64,000 bases of DNA from Mycoplasmopsis californica (GCF_000695835.1 NZ_CP007521.1:186001-250000), one strand, 5' to 3'; shown: positions 45,108 to 56,637, numbered from the stretch's first letter. The notes: generated from the sequence alone by a model not told the origin. A program made the numbers and translations.

Positions 45108-46955
45108 ATGCAACCGACAAAATTAGTAGCAATTGGTGGTGTTCAAGAAATTGGAAAATCTTCATTATTTGTTGAACACGGCGATAACATTTTTATTATT
45201 GATGCTGGTATTAAATTTGCTGACACTGCATCAACGGGGATAAAAGGAATTATTCCAGACTATTCATATTTAGCTGAAAATGCACACAAAATAAAAGGTT
45301 TATTTATTACTCACGGCCACGAAGATCACATTGGCGGGGTTGTTTATTTAGTTAAACAAGTTCCATTAAAAACAATTTATGCGCCAAGAATTGCCATTCA
45401 GTATTTAAAACTGAAATTTGATGAGCATAAAATACCTAGCGGTATTAAATTTGTTGAAATCGAAAAAGGAAATACCCACGTTTTTGGTAAAGGGAAGGAA
45501 AAGTGCGTTGTCGATTTTTGATCAGCTCAGCACTCAATTCCAGACGCATTTGGAATCAGAGTTACGACCCCAAATGGTTCAATAATGTGTACAGGTGACT
45601 TCCGTTTTGATTATAATCCTATTGGTGAGAGTTACACTGATTTTGCTCGCTTAGATCAAATAGGTAAAGAGGGTTTAACCGTGTTACTTTCTGATTCGAC
45701 GAATGCAATGAGACCTTTTCATTCACCTTCAGAAAATGACATTTTAACTGATATTGAAAAATTGATGCGCCAAGCAACTAGAAAAATAATTATTACAGCT
45801 TTCGCTTCTAACCTTACTCGTGTTAAAGCGATTATTGAATTAGCGGCAAAATTGGGTAAAAAAGTCGCAACATTCGGGCGCTCAATGGTCAATGGAGTTA
45901 AAATAGGCCGTAAATTAGGGTATATTAACGTTGATAATAAGGTTTTGGTCGACAAAAAACAAGTTGCGAATGTACCTGAAAAAGATTTAGTAATTTTAAC
46001 AACCGGTTCTCAAGGTGAACAATTAGCGGCGCTTGCTCGTATGTCACACGGTAAACATCAAAGCGTTAAAATCGAAAAAGGTGATTTAGTAATTTTTTCA
46101 TCAAGTCCAATTCCTGGTAACTTTATGGTGATAGAACTCTTAATCAATAGGTTAGCTAAACTAGGCGCAGATATTAAAGAAAACGGAGTTGATTGCTATT
46201 TGCACACCTCAGGACATGCTTACAAACATGAACATGACAAAATTTTTCAATTGACAAAACCAAAGTATTTTATTCCTTATCACGGTGAATATAGAATGAG
46301 TATTACTCACGGACAAAGTGCGATACGTAATGGTGTAGATCCTAAAAGAGTTTTGATTCCCGAAAAAGGACGTGTGTATCATATAATTAATCAAGAAGTT
46401 TTTGAAACAAATGAAAAAATAGAATACGGACCGATTTATATTGATGGACACAACATTTTAGGTTTGAATTCATCAGTAATTAAAGATCGCCAAAAATTAG
46501 GTGAAAGTGGTTTTGTTAATATTTGTTTAACAATTGATCGCAAAAGCAAAAATATAATTGGTCGTCCATCATTAATTTCGCGTGGAGCGTTTTATGTGAA
46601 AACATCTTTAGAGCTTGTTTCCGAAGCTAAACGTATAGCTCATGGTGCTGCCCTATATTATGTTCGTAACAATGAAGAAATTAATATAGTTGATTTAAAA
46701 CAAATGATTATTGAGCGTTTGGAAAACTTATTTTATAAAGCAAAACGCCGAAGACCAATTATTATTCCAACAATTTTGTTTACTGACGATCCAGATGAGC
46801 AAGCGCTTGAAAATTCAAAAATTAATTTTGTAAAGAAAAACACTGAGTCATCTGAAAAAACACGAAATATTCTTAAAGAATTAAAAGATGATATGTTCGG
46901 CGACATATCAGAAATAACTGAAGATATTCACGATGATGAAGAAGATATTGAATAG
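45108..46955 (+). CDS. rnj: Ribonuclease J
   Basis: 615 residues, metallo-beta-lactamase/beta-CASP nuclease with 5' exo- and endonuclease activity in mRNA turnover. Zinc motif THGHEDHIGG (H69, H71, D73, H74), CTGDFRFD, beta-CASP motifs ITAFASNLTRV and TTGSQGEQLAAL, and HTSGHAYKHE, all intact. A strongly acidic tail (EDIHDDEEDIE) ends it. AAGGAGG before the ATG. Only one UGA(Trp), at 45520-45522. It follows the tRNA gene and ends in its own terminator. Confidence 0.94.
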
Positions 46956-46975
46956 AACTCAGGTTCTATTTTTTA
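46951..46975 (+). terminator. Terminator of rnj
   Basis: AATAGAAC / GTTCTATT, 8-bp perfect stem, loop TCAG, then TTTTTA. Overlaps the stop codon. Confidence 0.8.
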
Positions 46976-47019
46976 TTTATAGATTACTTTATAAGTAAGC
47001 AAAAAATGCTTATTTAAAA

Positions 47020-47637
47020 TTAGCAAGGCTTCTTAGCGTAAATAAAGTTAATGTTTTTACCCAATGAACTTCATTTCTTTTCATAACCAGTCATTATATT
47101 TTCTCTGGCGTACTGACTGATATGTAAATTACTACCAAAATCAATTATTTTTCAGTTATTTTCGGTAAAAGATTCAAGTGAAAATTGGTATAGTGAGTCG
47201 TTATCTGATTTAAATTTTAATATTGAATTTTCATCCATTATTCCAGCATATAAATCTAAAAATGATTTATGCGTTAAACGGCGACGAAAATGTCGAGCTT
47301 TTGGTCAAGGGTCGCTAAATGTAAGTCACAAAGTATTTAGAGACCCTTTAAAAATTTGCGGGATATTTTGGGCATCATCTAAAATAATTTTAAAATTATT
47401 TAGCTTATATTCTTCAGCTTTTTTAACTGCTTTTACAGCCACTGTTGCATATTTTTCTAATCCGTAGAATTTAATCCGGGGATTTAATCGCGCAAGCTCA
47501 ACCAGCATTTCACCTTTACCCATTCCTACTTCAACTATACATTTTTCATCTAAAATAATTGGAAATGATTCATTTCCTGCATAAAAATTAGATGTTTTTA
47601 ATTTTTCTTCAGCATTTTTATCAAATCTTAATCTCAT
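47020..47637 (-). CDS. trmB: tRNA (guanine-N7)-methyltransferase
   Basis: 205 residues. Makes m7G46 in tRNA. SAM motif VEVGMGKGEMLVELA, FYGLEKYATVAVKA, and the family signature LTFSDPWPKARHFRRRLTH. Several UGA(Trp) codons, one at 47326-47328 inside the signature region. MRLRFD at 47637 is the typical start; an in-frame ATG at 47664 would add nine residues without support. TAAAAT ends 8 bases before the chosen ATG with no Shine-Dalgarno sequence, again a leaderless layout. Convergent with rnj. Confidence 0.92.
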
Positions 47638-47645
47638 AATTATGA

Positions 47646-47651
47646 ATTTTA
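47646..47651 (-). promoter_or_regulatory. -10 hexamer of trmB, leaderless layout
   Basis: TAAAAT on the minus strand ends 8 bases before the trmB ATG at 47637. Confidence 0.4.
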
Positions 47652-47778
47652 CACTACTATTCAATATATTTAATTTCTTAAACAGTTCAATAAAATATAA
47701 AAGTAGGTTTGTTATATTTAAAAATAAACTCTATTTTATTTATAAATAATTAAATAAAATCAATTTAAAAGGAGGTTT

Positions 47779-47933
47779 ATGGGAAAAATCGATAGTAAAT
47801 TTAAAACTGAAAGGCTAGGAATTTCAGTAGAGGTGCAATTGCAGATAGTTTTAAAATTTTTGTAAATCAAAAATATAGGGATAGAGGAATAGATGAAGCT
47901 ATTTTAAGTTTAGGTTTAATATGAAGAATATAA
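47779..47933 (+). pseudogene. Remnant of a small gene upstream of the methylase, probably the restriction partner
   Basis: AGGAGGTTT precedes an ATG at 47779 that reads MGKIDSKFKTERLGISVE and then hits a stop at 47863. A second frame (47829-47933) reads RGAIADSFKIFVNQKY and continues to a TAA that overlaps the methylase start. The two halves look like the start and end of one protein joined by an internal deletion and frameshift. Its place before a DNA methylase suggests a type II endonuclease or accessory gene. I do not recognise the family. Confidence 0.55.
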
Positions 47934-48262
47934 TGAATTATATAGGATCAAAACACTCACTTTTAGAATTTATAGAAAAAACAGTTTCAAAGAATGTATT
48001 TTACCTCAGAAAATGGAATGAATATTGACGCAACTAGGTAAAAAATTGAGCATTGGTATTCAAAAGAAATGATTAACACTATGAATATTATTATTTAATA
48101 GCGTGTTTATTAGAATCGGCGGATAAAATTGCCAATACAGCTTCGGTATATATGGTTCATTTTTAAAAAAATCAAAAAAAGTGCTTTAAAAACGCTCGAA
48201 ATTACCCCTCTTGAAATGATTGATTCAAATAATTTAATAAATGAAAAGGGCTATTTTTTTAA
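47921..48262 (+). pseudogene. Decayed D12-class DNA adenine methyltransferase
   Basis: Starts MNYIGSKHSLLEFIEKT, the classical beginning of Dam-like adenine methylases (SAM-binding site). After about 30 codons it jumps to a frame reading FTSENGMNIDATR then TAA, KIEHWY, and later YYLIACLLESADKIANTASVY, all mid-gene motifs of the same family. Further frameshift and stops follow. A full enzyme needs about 300 residues; the catalytic DPPY part is missing. Dead gene. Confidence 0.8.
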
Positions 48263-48269
48263 AAAAATA

Positions 48270-48296
48270 TTAGCACTCAACGCATTAGAGTGCTAA
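48270..48296. promoter_or_regulatory. CIRCE operator (HrcA binding site)
   Basis: A perfect TTAGCACTC - 9 bases - GAGTGCTAA inverted repeat, 28 bases upstream of the clpB ATG. HrcA represses through this site and releases it on heat shock. TAAAAT at the downstream end of the repeat may be the -10, so the operator would overlap the promoter. Confidence 0.95.
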
Positions 48297-48324
48297 AATA
48301 TAAATAATCAATAAGGAGGTTGAA

Positions 48325-50496
48325 ATGGATTTTAACTTTGATGATATTTTTTCTAGTTTAGACCCTAGTAAAGCTAAAACGAAAGATAAAGAAGACATAT
48401 TGAAAAAGTATGGACGAAATTTGACGGATTTAGCAACACGAAATGAATTAGATCCAGTTATTAATCGTGATGAAGAAATAAGAAGAATGATACGAATTTT
48501 AAGCCGTAAAACTAAGAATAATCCAGTTTTAGTTGGTGAGCCAGGTGTTGGTAAAACTGCAATTGTTGAAGGATTAGCTCGCAAAATAGTTGAGGGTCAA
48601 GTACCTGAAAATTTAAAAGGCAAAGATATTTTTGAATTAGATTTGGCTGCCTTGATCGCTGGTGCTTCATACCAAGGTCAATTTGAAGAAAGACTAAAAG
48701 CAGTTTTAAAAAGAATTGAAGACAGTAATGGTGACACAATATTATTTATTGATGAGATCCATATGCTTATTGGAACAGGGCGAAATAATAGCGGCTCGAT
48801 GGATGCGGCTAATATTTTGAAACCGTTAATGGCACGTGGTAAATTACATTTAATTGGTGCAACAACATTTGATGAATATAGAAAATATATTGAGCAAGAT
48901 ACAGCACTTGAACGCCGTATGCAAAAAATTGACGTAACGGAACCAAGCGTTGAAGGCACAATAGCAATATTGCGCGGTATCAAAGAACGATTTGAAAATT
49001 TTCACAATGTCAAAATTCAAGATGATGCTTTAATTGCTGCGACAAGATTATCATCGAGATATATTTCCGATCGATTTTTGCCAGACAAAGCCATTGATTT
49101 AATAGATGAAGCGGCTTCCACAATAAAAACCGAGATTAATTTTAAACCCGAAGAAATGGATCGTGCTCAACAAAAAAAGGCAATGCTTGAAATGGAAAAA
49201 ATATCTCTTGCAGACACCAAGGAAGCTAAAGTAAAAAATAAAGATCGTTTAGATGAATTAGATAGATTAATAGCTGATGAAACTAATAAGATTGAGCAAT
49301 TAGAAAATAAATGAAATGACGAAAAACAACGCTTAGTTGAACTTTCAAAAGCTAAAACCAAGCTAGACCAGTTTAAACATTTATGTAATATTTATCAAAA
49401 AGATGCAGATTATGAAAAAGCCTCTGTAATTTTGTATGGTGAAATTCCTACATTGGAAAAACAAATTTCCAAGATGGAAAAAGAGATTAATTTGTCTAAC
49501 TCTTCATTAATAAAAGATACAGTCACTAGTGAAGAAATTGCTTCAATCGTATCAAAATGAACCAAAATTCCTGTAACAAAACTATTAGAAAGCGACAAGA
49601 CAAAGTTATTAAATCTCGAGGAAGAACTAAAATCTAAAATCAAAGGACAACAACAAGCAGTTGAATTGGTGTCAAAAGCAATTTTACGTGCAAAAGCAAA
49701 TATTAATGACCCAAACCGTCCTCTGGCATCATTTTTATTTACCGGCCCAACCGGTGTAGGTAAAACTGAACTTGCGCGAGCACTAGCTTATTCACTATTC
49801 GATTCTGAAAAACAAATGATTAGAATCGATATGAGTGAGTATATGGAAAAACATTCAGTATCAAAAATTATCGGCGCTCCCCCAGGATATGTTGGTTTTG
49901 ATTCGTCAACTGCATTAACAGAAAGAATTAGAAAAAATCCTTACACTATATTACTTTTTGATGAAATTGAAAAAGCTCACAAAGATGTTTTAAATATATT
50001 ATTGCAAATATTAGATAATGGGGTATTAACCGATTCGAAAGGACGCCTAATTAACTGTCGCAATTTAATTGTAATAATGACTTCTAATTTAGCTTCTGAT
50101 GAAACACTGAAAAAACAACTTGAAGATTTCCCATCGCTTAAAGCTGAGTTATTGAAGTTTTTAACTCCTGAGTTTTTAAACAGAATAGATGAGGTTATTA
50201 AGTTCAATCAGCTTGACGAAAAATCAATCCAACAAATAGTTAAATTAGAACTTGATAAACTAGCTGATCGTATTAGTGAAAACAAAGAAATATTACTGTC
50301 ATTTACAGATAAAACAATAGAATTCATTGCTAAGGCAGCATATGATAATCAATTTGGGGCTCGCCCAATTCGTAGATACATTCAAAACAAAATTGAGAGT
50401 CTTTTAGCTTATAAAATAATTGATGGTGAATTAGTTAGTGGGCAAAAATACAATATTGATGTTTTTGCAGGGAACTTTATAATAACTAATCTTTAG
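48325..50496 (+). CDS. clpB: ClpB chaperone, short form
   Basis: 723 residues. A hexameric AAA+ disaggregase. Both ATPase domains are present: GEPGVGKT (about 72-79) with LFIDEIHML, and GPTGVGKT (about 474-481) with [20 protein letters not shown] marks the second pore loop. The middle coiled-coil (about 270-400) distinguishes it from ClpC. The N-terminal Clp_N domain is absent: the protein opens directly before domain 1, as in other mycoplasma ClpB. Two UGA(Trp) codons (49315-49317 and 49558-49560). AAGGAGG precedes the ATG and a CIRCE operator controls it. Confidence 0.95.
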
Positions 50497-50592
50497 TTTA
50501 TTTAATTATTATCCTTAAATTTTAATATTTTAAAATGCATGGTGATTGTTTTATTTAGATTTCAGTATGAAAAAGTAAGCAAAAAGCTTCCG

Positions 50593-50611
50593 ATATATAT
50601 ATATATATAAT
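50593..50611 (+). promoter_or_regulatory. TA-repeat running into a -10 hexamer
   Basis: About eight AT dinucleotides run straight into TATAAT (50606-50611), 33 bases before the ATG of the repeat-rich surface protein. Loss or gain of TA units would change promoter spacing. Confidence 0.55.
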
Positions 50612-50644
50612 TTGGACAATTTAATAATTATTCAAGGGAGCGAA

Positions 50645-52681
50645 ATGTCGAAATCTTTTAAGTTAACAATCATTTTGGGTTCATTAACCTCGGTTACTTC
50701 AATGTCTTTTGTAGCCGCATCTTCTGTAAAGGGTGATATTACTAAAATTAAGCCAATTGAAAATAAATTTATTCAGGAAAAAATAGAGAAAAAAGGCGAT
50801 CCTGAAATTCATAAATTAGATGAGTTTCAAAAAGATGAACCAGAATTAAATGAAGATAAACCAATTGCTTCATTTCCAAAAGAAGAGGTTGAAAAAGAAA
50901 ATAATAAAAAAGAATTATTAAAATCAAAAGAAAATTATCACCAAACATATGATAAGTTCAAGAAATTATCTCAAGAAATTACAAAAAATACTGAATTTTC
51001 GGAGTTAGACAAAAAACTAGCTGATAAACTTCAGGAAATTGAAAAATTAATAGCAAATTCAAAAACGAAAGCAGATTACGATTCAATAAATAAAATTTTA
51101 GAAGAGTTTATTGAACGAATTGAAAAAGAGAAGACCGAAATTATTAAGTCTAAATCTAGCTACGAAGAATCAAACAAAAAGCAAGAAATTCTAGCTCAAG
51201 AGTTGCAAAATAAACCTGAATACAATTCAATATTGGCTGAATTAAAATCAGCTATTGAAAAAGCAAACCAAGATTTAAATTCTTCAAAAACTAAAGAATC
51301 ATATAATCAAGCTAAACAAGCAATTGAACAAGCAATTGAGAAAGCAAATGCACAAAAAGCAGAGCACGAAGAAGCAAAAAGTGGCTACGAAGAATCAAAC
51401 AAAAAGCAAGAAATTCTAGCTCAAGAGTTGCAAAATAAACCTGAATACAATTCAATATTAACTGAATTAAAATCAGCTATTGAAAAAGCAAACCAAGATT
51501 TAAATTCTTCAAAAACTAAAGAATCATATAATCAAGCTAAACAAGCAATTGAACAAGCAATTGAACAAGCAATTGAGAAAGCAAATGCACAAAAAGCAGA
51601 GCACGAAGAAGCAAAAAGTGGCTACGAAGAATCAAACAAAAAGCAAGAAATTCTAGCTCAAGAGTTGCAAAATAAACCTGAATACAATTCAATATTGGCT
51701 GAATTAAAATCAGCTATTGAAAAAGCAAACCAAGATTTAAATTCTTCAAAAACTAAAGAATCATATAATCAAGCTAAACAAGCAATTGAACAAGCAATTG
51801 AGAAAGCAAATGCACAAAAAGCAGAGCACGAAGAAGCAAAAAGTGGCTACGAAGAATCAAACAAAAAGCAAGAAATTCTAGCTCAAGAGTTGCAAAATAA
51901 ACCTGAATACAATTCAATATTAACTGAATTAAAATCAGCTATTGAAAAAGCAAACCAAGATTTAAATTCTTCAAAAACTAAAGAATCATATAATCAAGCT
52001 AAACAAGCAATTGAACAAGCAATTGAGAAAGCAAATGCACAAAAAGCAGAGCACGAAGAAGCAAAAAAAGCTTATGTAAGATTTAAGGATGAAGCACTTA
52101 AACTTTCAGAAAGTATAAAATCTGTTACTGAGTTTAGTGATATAAAAAATTCACTAGAATTGGAAATTCAAAAAATAGAAAGTAATATATCGAGTAGTTA
52201 TAACTACACATTAGGTAAAAGTAATTTAGAAAGTGCAATTAACATAGCGAATTTAAGTTTGAAAAATAAATGAAGCGAAATTGCAAGTAAGTTAAAAATT
52301 GATAAACTAGATATATGAAACAACTCTTTTTTGGTATTTAATATCAATGTAGGTAACAAAGATATACTTTTATGACTAAAGAATAAACAAGAAAAAGGAG
52401 GGATATCTTTTAAAGATGAAAAATCAACTAAAGAATTCCTAAGAATACCTTTTAACTTACCACGTAGTCTTAATAAAGAAATTATTTTTAATGAAAAAGA
52501 CAATATAATTGAAATCTGATTCTATATTAAGAATGATGATAAAGAAAGACATACAATAAATTCGGTAGAGTTTTTTGATGAAAATGATACATATAAAGTA
52601 GACACAGAAGGTAAAGAACTATCTTTCATCCCTGAAGAATGGTCAAAAACTAAAACACCTATTTATTGAAAACAGCTATAA
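50645..52681 (+). CDS. Repeat-rich secreted coiled-coil surface protein
   Basis: 678 residues, family not recognised. A signal peptide (about 1-27) ends FVAASS where mycoplasma lipoproteins have AASC: the cysteine is replaced by serine, so it is probably secreted or loosely held. Residues ~173-476 are four near-identical repeats of 75, 79, 75 and 75 residues (EILAQELQNKPEYNSIL ... YNQAKQAIEQAIEKAN), predicted helical. Partial relatives precede and follow them. The last ~150 residues are a different, mixed-structure domain. AAGGGAG before the ATG at 50645 sets the start. UGA codons at 52271 and beyond extend it to 52681. Confidence 0.8.
51161..52072 (+). repeat. Four tandem 225-237-bp in-gene repeats
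   Basis: Units begin at 51161, 51386, 51623 and 51848. Units 1 and 3 read TTGGCTGAA, units 2 and 4 TTAACTGAA at the same place, so a two-unit block was duplicated. Unit 2 has 12 extra bases, one more EQAI. Confidence 0.9.
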
Positions 52682-52798
52682 ATAACAAGGAAAAATATTT
52701 CTTAAATTAATATTTATATGTAAAGAAAATCATCGGTAATATTCGATATTGTTATTTTATATAGTATAGATGTAAAAAGTTAAACTCTATTATATATC

Positions 52799-52834
52799 AA
52801 CTCCATATTATGAGATGTGGAGTTTTTACTTTTT
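52799..52834 (+). terminator. Terminator of the surface protein gene
   Basis: AACTCCA / TGGAGTT seven-bp stem followed by TTTTACTTTTTTT. Confidence 0.6.
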
Positions 52835-52913
52835 TTATTAAAACTATCTACTAATTTTTTAGTAAATTAGTATTTTGATTTTGGTATCATTTTAAAAATA
52901 AAGTGAGTGAATT

Positions 52914-54197
52914 ATGAACAAAAATAAATTAGTTAGAACGAAAGCAGATTTGCACGAGTTAAGTAAAAGACCCTTGAGAGTTTTGATGTTTGGTGATACA
53001 TTTTTACCACGAGTAGACGGCTCAGTTCGTGTGATGCAAAATTATGCTGAACAATTTAAAGATAAAAATGTTGAATTACTTATTTTAGCTCCTCAGTACT
53101 TAGACTACAATAATGCACTGGATAAAGAGTTAAAATATTCAGTATTACGAGTAAAATCTACACGTGTGATGTGGACAAAAACAGTACTAATTAAGTCGCC
53201 CCTAAGTAAAGAAACTCTCAAAAAAATTGACGATTTTAGTCCAGATATTATTCATTCGCATACACCGATTTCTGCTGGGACAATAGGTAAAATGTTAAGT
53301 GCTCGTTATAATGTGCCCTTGATTTTTACCATGCATAATATTTTTAAAATAGCTATTGCAAAATCAATGAATAGTGAGTTAATTGGTCAAATCGGGGGTC
53401 AAATGGCCTCATTATATATTAATTCATCTCACCGTATATTTCATGTGTCACAACATGGTATGAATGAGTATGCAAGCGACTTAACGAATCGACACGTTTT
53501 AATTGGTAATGGTACTAAATTTAAATATCCAGACAATCATTTAGCGATAGCTCAAAAAGCAATTGATAAATTTGGCATAGATATTAAAAAGAAAAATCTT
53601 TTATTTGTTTCCCGTTTTGTTTGAGAGAAAAATATTAAATTCTTACTAGACTCATTCAAGATTTTAGTCGATAAAGATCCATCATATTCATTAACAATGG
53701 CAGGAGGATCAGGCGCGTACGAAGAAATTGTTGAATACGCTAAGAGAATCGGAGTTTATCAAAATATTATTTTTACTAATTTAATTGAAGAAGATATTTT
53801 GCTACAAGGACTGTATTTAAGTCATGATTTATTTATTTATCCATCTGTTTACGATGCATTCGGAATGGTAGTTCATGAAGCTGCAGTACACAAATTAGCT
53901 AGTTTAGTTATTGAAAATTCCGCTTCTTCGGAAGGAATAGAAGATTCCATTAATGGCTATGTAGTCAAAGAAGATGAGAATTCTTTTGCAAGTAAAATTA
54001 TTGAGATATTTACTAATCCAACACAGTTAAAGCAAGCTGGTTTAAATGCACAATCTCTACCAAGCGATTGGTCAAAAGTGGTTGATAAATTGATCGTTGA
54101 ATATTTTGAAGCTTTAAAATCGTTTTATGCTGAAAAACGTAAAAAACGAATGCAAAAAATTGGCTCAAAAATTAGAGCTAAATTTAGTCACAGATAA
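52914..54197 (+). CDS. GT4-family glycosyltransferase
   Basis: 427 residues of the GT-B fold. N-terminal FGDTFLPRVDGSVRV is the typical opening of glycolipid-forming GT4 enzymes; IIHSHTPISAG and FTMHNIF follow. The C-terminal nucleotide-sugar half has LLFVSRFVWEKN, TMAGGSGAYEE and the E-x7-E region VYDAFGMVVHEAAV. It most likely builds membrane glycolipids (glucosyl-diacylglycerols), but the sugar and acceptor cannot be read from the sequence. One UGA is Trp. A basic tail (KRKKRMQKIGSKIRAKF) suggests membrane binding. Single gene with its own terminator. Confidence 0.85.
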
Positions 54198-54202
54198 ATT
54201 TT

Positions 54203-54227
54203 AAAAGGCGAAAACGCCTTTTTTTAT
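54203..54227 (+). terminator. Terminator of the GT4 gene
   Basis: AAAGGCG / CGCCTTT stem, loop AAAA, then a T-run. Confidence 0.8.
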
Positions 54228-54403
54228 TGTCTTTTATTCATCTATTATTAGAGTGTAAAAATTACCATAATACAAAATCACGGTTTCAAGAATTTTCTAT
54301 TAAGAAATTAAAAAAGTATATGATTTAATTGATAGTCAAAATGTCTATCAGATGTATAAAAAAATAAAAATAAGAAATGTAAGATAAGAAAAGAGGACAA
54401 ATT

Positions 54404-55450
54404 ATGGCAAAAATGAAAGCTTTTGTCGTACGTTCACCACGTAATTGAAGTGTTGAAACAGTTGATATTCCAGAACCAAAAGAAAAAGAAGTTCTAATCA
54501 GAATGGAAACTAGTGGAATTTGCCACACTGATTTACACGCTGCTAATTATGATTGATTAGTTGAACCTAAATATCCATTAATTCCAGGACATGAAGGTAT
54601 TGGGGTTGTGGAAAAATTAGGACCAGGATGTACTCACTTAAAAGTTGGTGATAGAGTTTGTTTAGCGTGATTACACGATGCTTGTGGTCACTGTGAATTC
54701 TGTTTAAGCGGAAAAGAAACTTTATGCCCTAACCAAAATATGTCAGCATATACAAAAGATGGATCATTTGCTGAATACGCAATTGGTCATGAAGACTTTG
54801 TTGGTATTGTTCCAAAAGATCTTGACTTAATTACTGGTGCTCCAGTAGTTTGCGCAGGGGTTACAACTTATAAAGCAGTTAAACAAGCTAAATTACAACC
54901 AGGTGATTTTGTGGCTGTAATTGGTGTTGGTGGTTTAGGACAATTGGCAATTCAATATGCCAAAGCAATGGGTTATCGTCCAATTGGTATTGATCTAAAT
55001 GACGAGAAAGTGGAATTAGCTCTGAGATCAGGTGCTGAGTTCGCTTTCAATAGTAAAGAAGTTGATGCAGCGGCAAAAGTTATTGAAGTAACAGGCGGTG
55101 GTGCTCATGCGGTTGTTAACACATCGGTGGCAACACAAGCTGCAATTCAAGGTATGTCAATGCTACGTCGTGGCGGTCGTCAAGTTTTAGTAGGTTTACC
55201 AGCTAAAGACAAATTAGGTAAAGACGAATTCCCAGTATCAGTGTTCTGAACCGTTCTATTCGAACGTGAATTAGCGGGTTCGATCGTCGGAACACGTAAA
55301 GATTTAAAAGAAGCTCTTGATTATGCAGCAAGAGGAATGGTTAAATCTGAGGTAACAAAAGTAGTTAAACTAGATGAAGTTGCTGAGATTTTTGAAAAAC
55401 TTGAAAAAGGTGATTTCATTGGTCGTGCAGTAATTGATTTTAGAAAATAA
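54404..55450 (+). CDS. adh: Zinc-dependent alcohol dehydrogenase
   Basis: 348 residues, MDR superfamily. Catalytic-zinc ligands in [10 protein letters not shown] (Cys) and PGHEGIG (His), structural-zinc cysteines in [18 protein letters not shown]-binding [14 protein letters not shown] in IGIDLNDEK favours NAD(H) over NADP(H). It probably reduces acetaldehyde to ethanol and recycles NADH. Five UGA codons are Trp. GAGG precedes the ATG; a clear hairpin terminator follows, so it is a single unit. Confidence 0.92.
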
Positions 55451-55457
55451 ATTACTA

Positions 55458-55484
55458 TCAAACACTCGTATGAGTGTTTTCTTT
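55458..55484 (+). terminator. Terminator of adh
   Basis: AAACACTC / GAGTGTTT 8-bp perfect stem, loop GTAT, T-rich tail. Confidence 0.8.
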
Positions 55485-55641
55485 ATCCTTTTTACGGGTT
55501 GCAAAAAATAATAAATTTATCTTTATAAAGCTAATATTGGTTAAAATATGGAATTTTTTTCATATAGATAAATTATTACTAAGTAAAATCAACTCATTTC
55601 TTTATAATAAAAGTAGTTATTTTTGCTGAAAATAATTAAGA

Positions 55642-55647
55642 TATAAT
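55642..55647 (+). promoter_or_regulatory. -10 hexamer of ldh
   Basis: TATAAT 18 bases before the ldh ATG. The short leader contains AAAGGTGA as ribosome-binding site. Confidence 0.5.
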
Positions 55648-55665
55648 GAAAGGTGAATAAAAAAT

Positions 55666-56628
55666 ATGAAAAAAATTATTGTAATTGGAATGGGAAATGT
55701 AGGGTTTACATATGTAAACATCTCAGTTGCCAGAGGTATTGAAGCTCAATGAGTATTTGTTGATAAAAATGAAGAAATAGCGTATGCTCATGCTAAAGAT
55801 TTCTCAGATATGGTCTCAATTATGCCAAGAAACGGTTCTAAATTTAGATCAGGAAAACTTGAAGAAGAAGCTGCAGATGCTGATATTGTTGTAGTTTGTG
55901 CTTCAATCCCTGCTGACAAAACATTCAGTGACCGTCTAGCGTTGGCGGGAGCAAACGCCAAATTAATGGCCAGCTTTGGTGAAACATTGAAAAAAACTGG
56001 TTTTAAAGGAACAGTTATTGTTGCCGCTAACCCATGTGATGTTTTAGCTGCTGTATTCCATTACGCATCAGGATTGCCAGCAGAAAGAGTTATTTCAGCG
56101 GGTACAATTCTAGACTCAGCAAGACTTAAAAAACTTATTTCAGAATTCTACAATGTAAATTCTGACTCGGTAACAGCATCAATTATTGCTGAACACGGCG
56201 CATCAGCTGTGGCTGTATGATCAACTGCAAAAGTTGGTGAAACATTTATTAAAGATATACCTCAATTTACAGAAGAAGTGAAACAAGACCTATACGAAAA
56301 AAGTAAACGTGAAGCATTTGAAATTTTTTCACGTAAAGGAAATACACAATTTGGTATTGGAACATCACTATGTGAAATCACATTAGCAATTTTAAATAAT
56401 AAAAGAAGTATTATGACAGTTGGGGTTAAAATTCCAGAAGGATTTAAACACCCAGGAATTTACTTCTCAATCCCAGTTATTGTTGGTGAAAATGGTTACG
56501 AATACTTACCTAATAAATTGTCTCTAACAGACGCTGAATGAGAACAATTCAACAAAGCATCAGAAGCATTTTGCAAAGTACACAATGACACTTTAAGTCA
56601 AGTTGGTGTAACTCACGTATTTAAATAA
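55666..56628 (+). CDS. ldh: L-lactate dehydrogenase family protein
   Basis: 320 residues of the lactate/malate dehydrogenase family. NAD-binding GMGNVG at 8-13, FVDKNEE, VVVCASIPADK, substrate-side SDRLALAGAN (Arg), AANPCDVLA and TILDSARL. The catalytic-histidine motif reads AEHGASAVAVW (H177), where most LDHs have GEHGD(S/T); the aspartate is alanine here. Lactate from pyruvate with NADH oxidation is the likely reaction, but the altered active-site loop leaves room for another 2-keto acid. Two UGA codons visible at 55750 and 56218 are Trp. Single gene. Confidence 0.82.
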
Positions 56629-56637
56629 TAATATAGC

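Noticed and set aside
51161..52072. CRISPR-like array
   Set aside because: The repeats are long, in frame and without spacers; they encode the surface protein repeats. No CRISPR array or cas gene was seen in the window.
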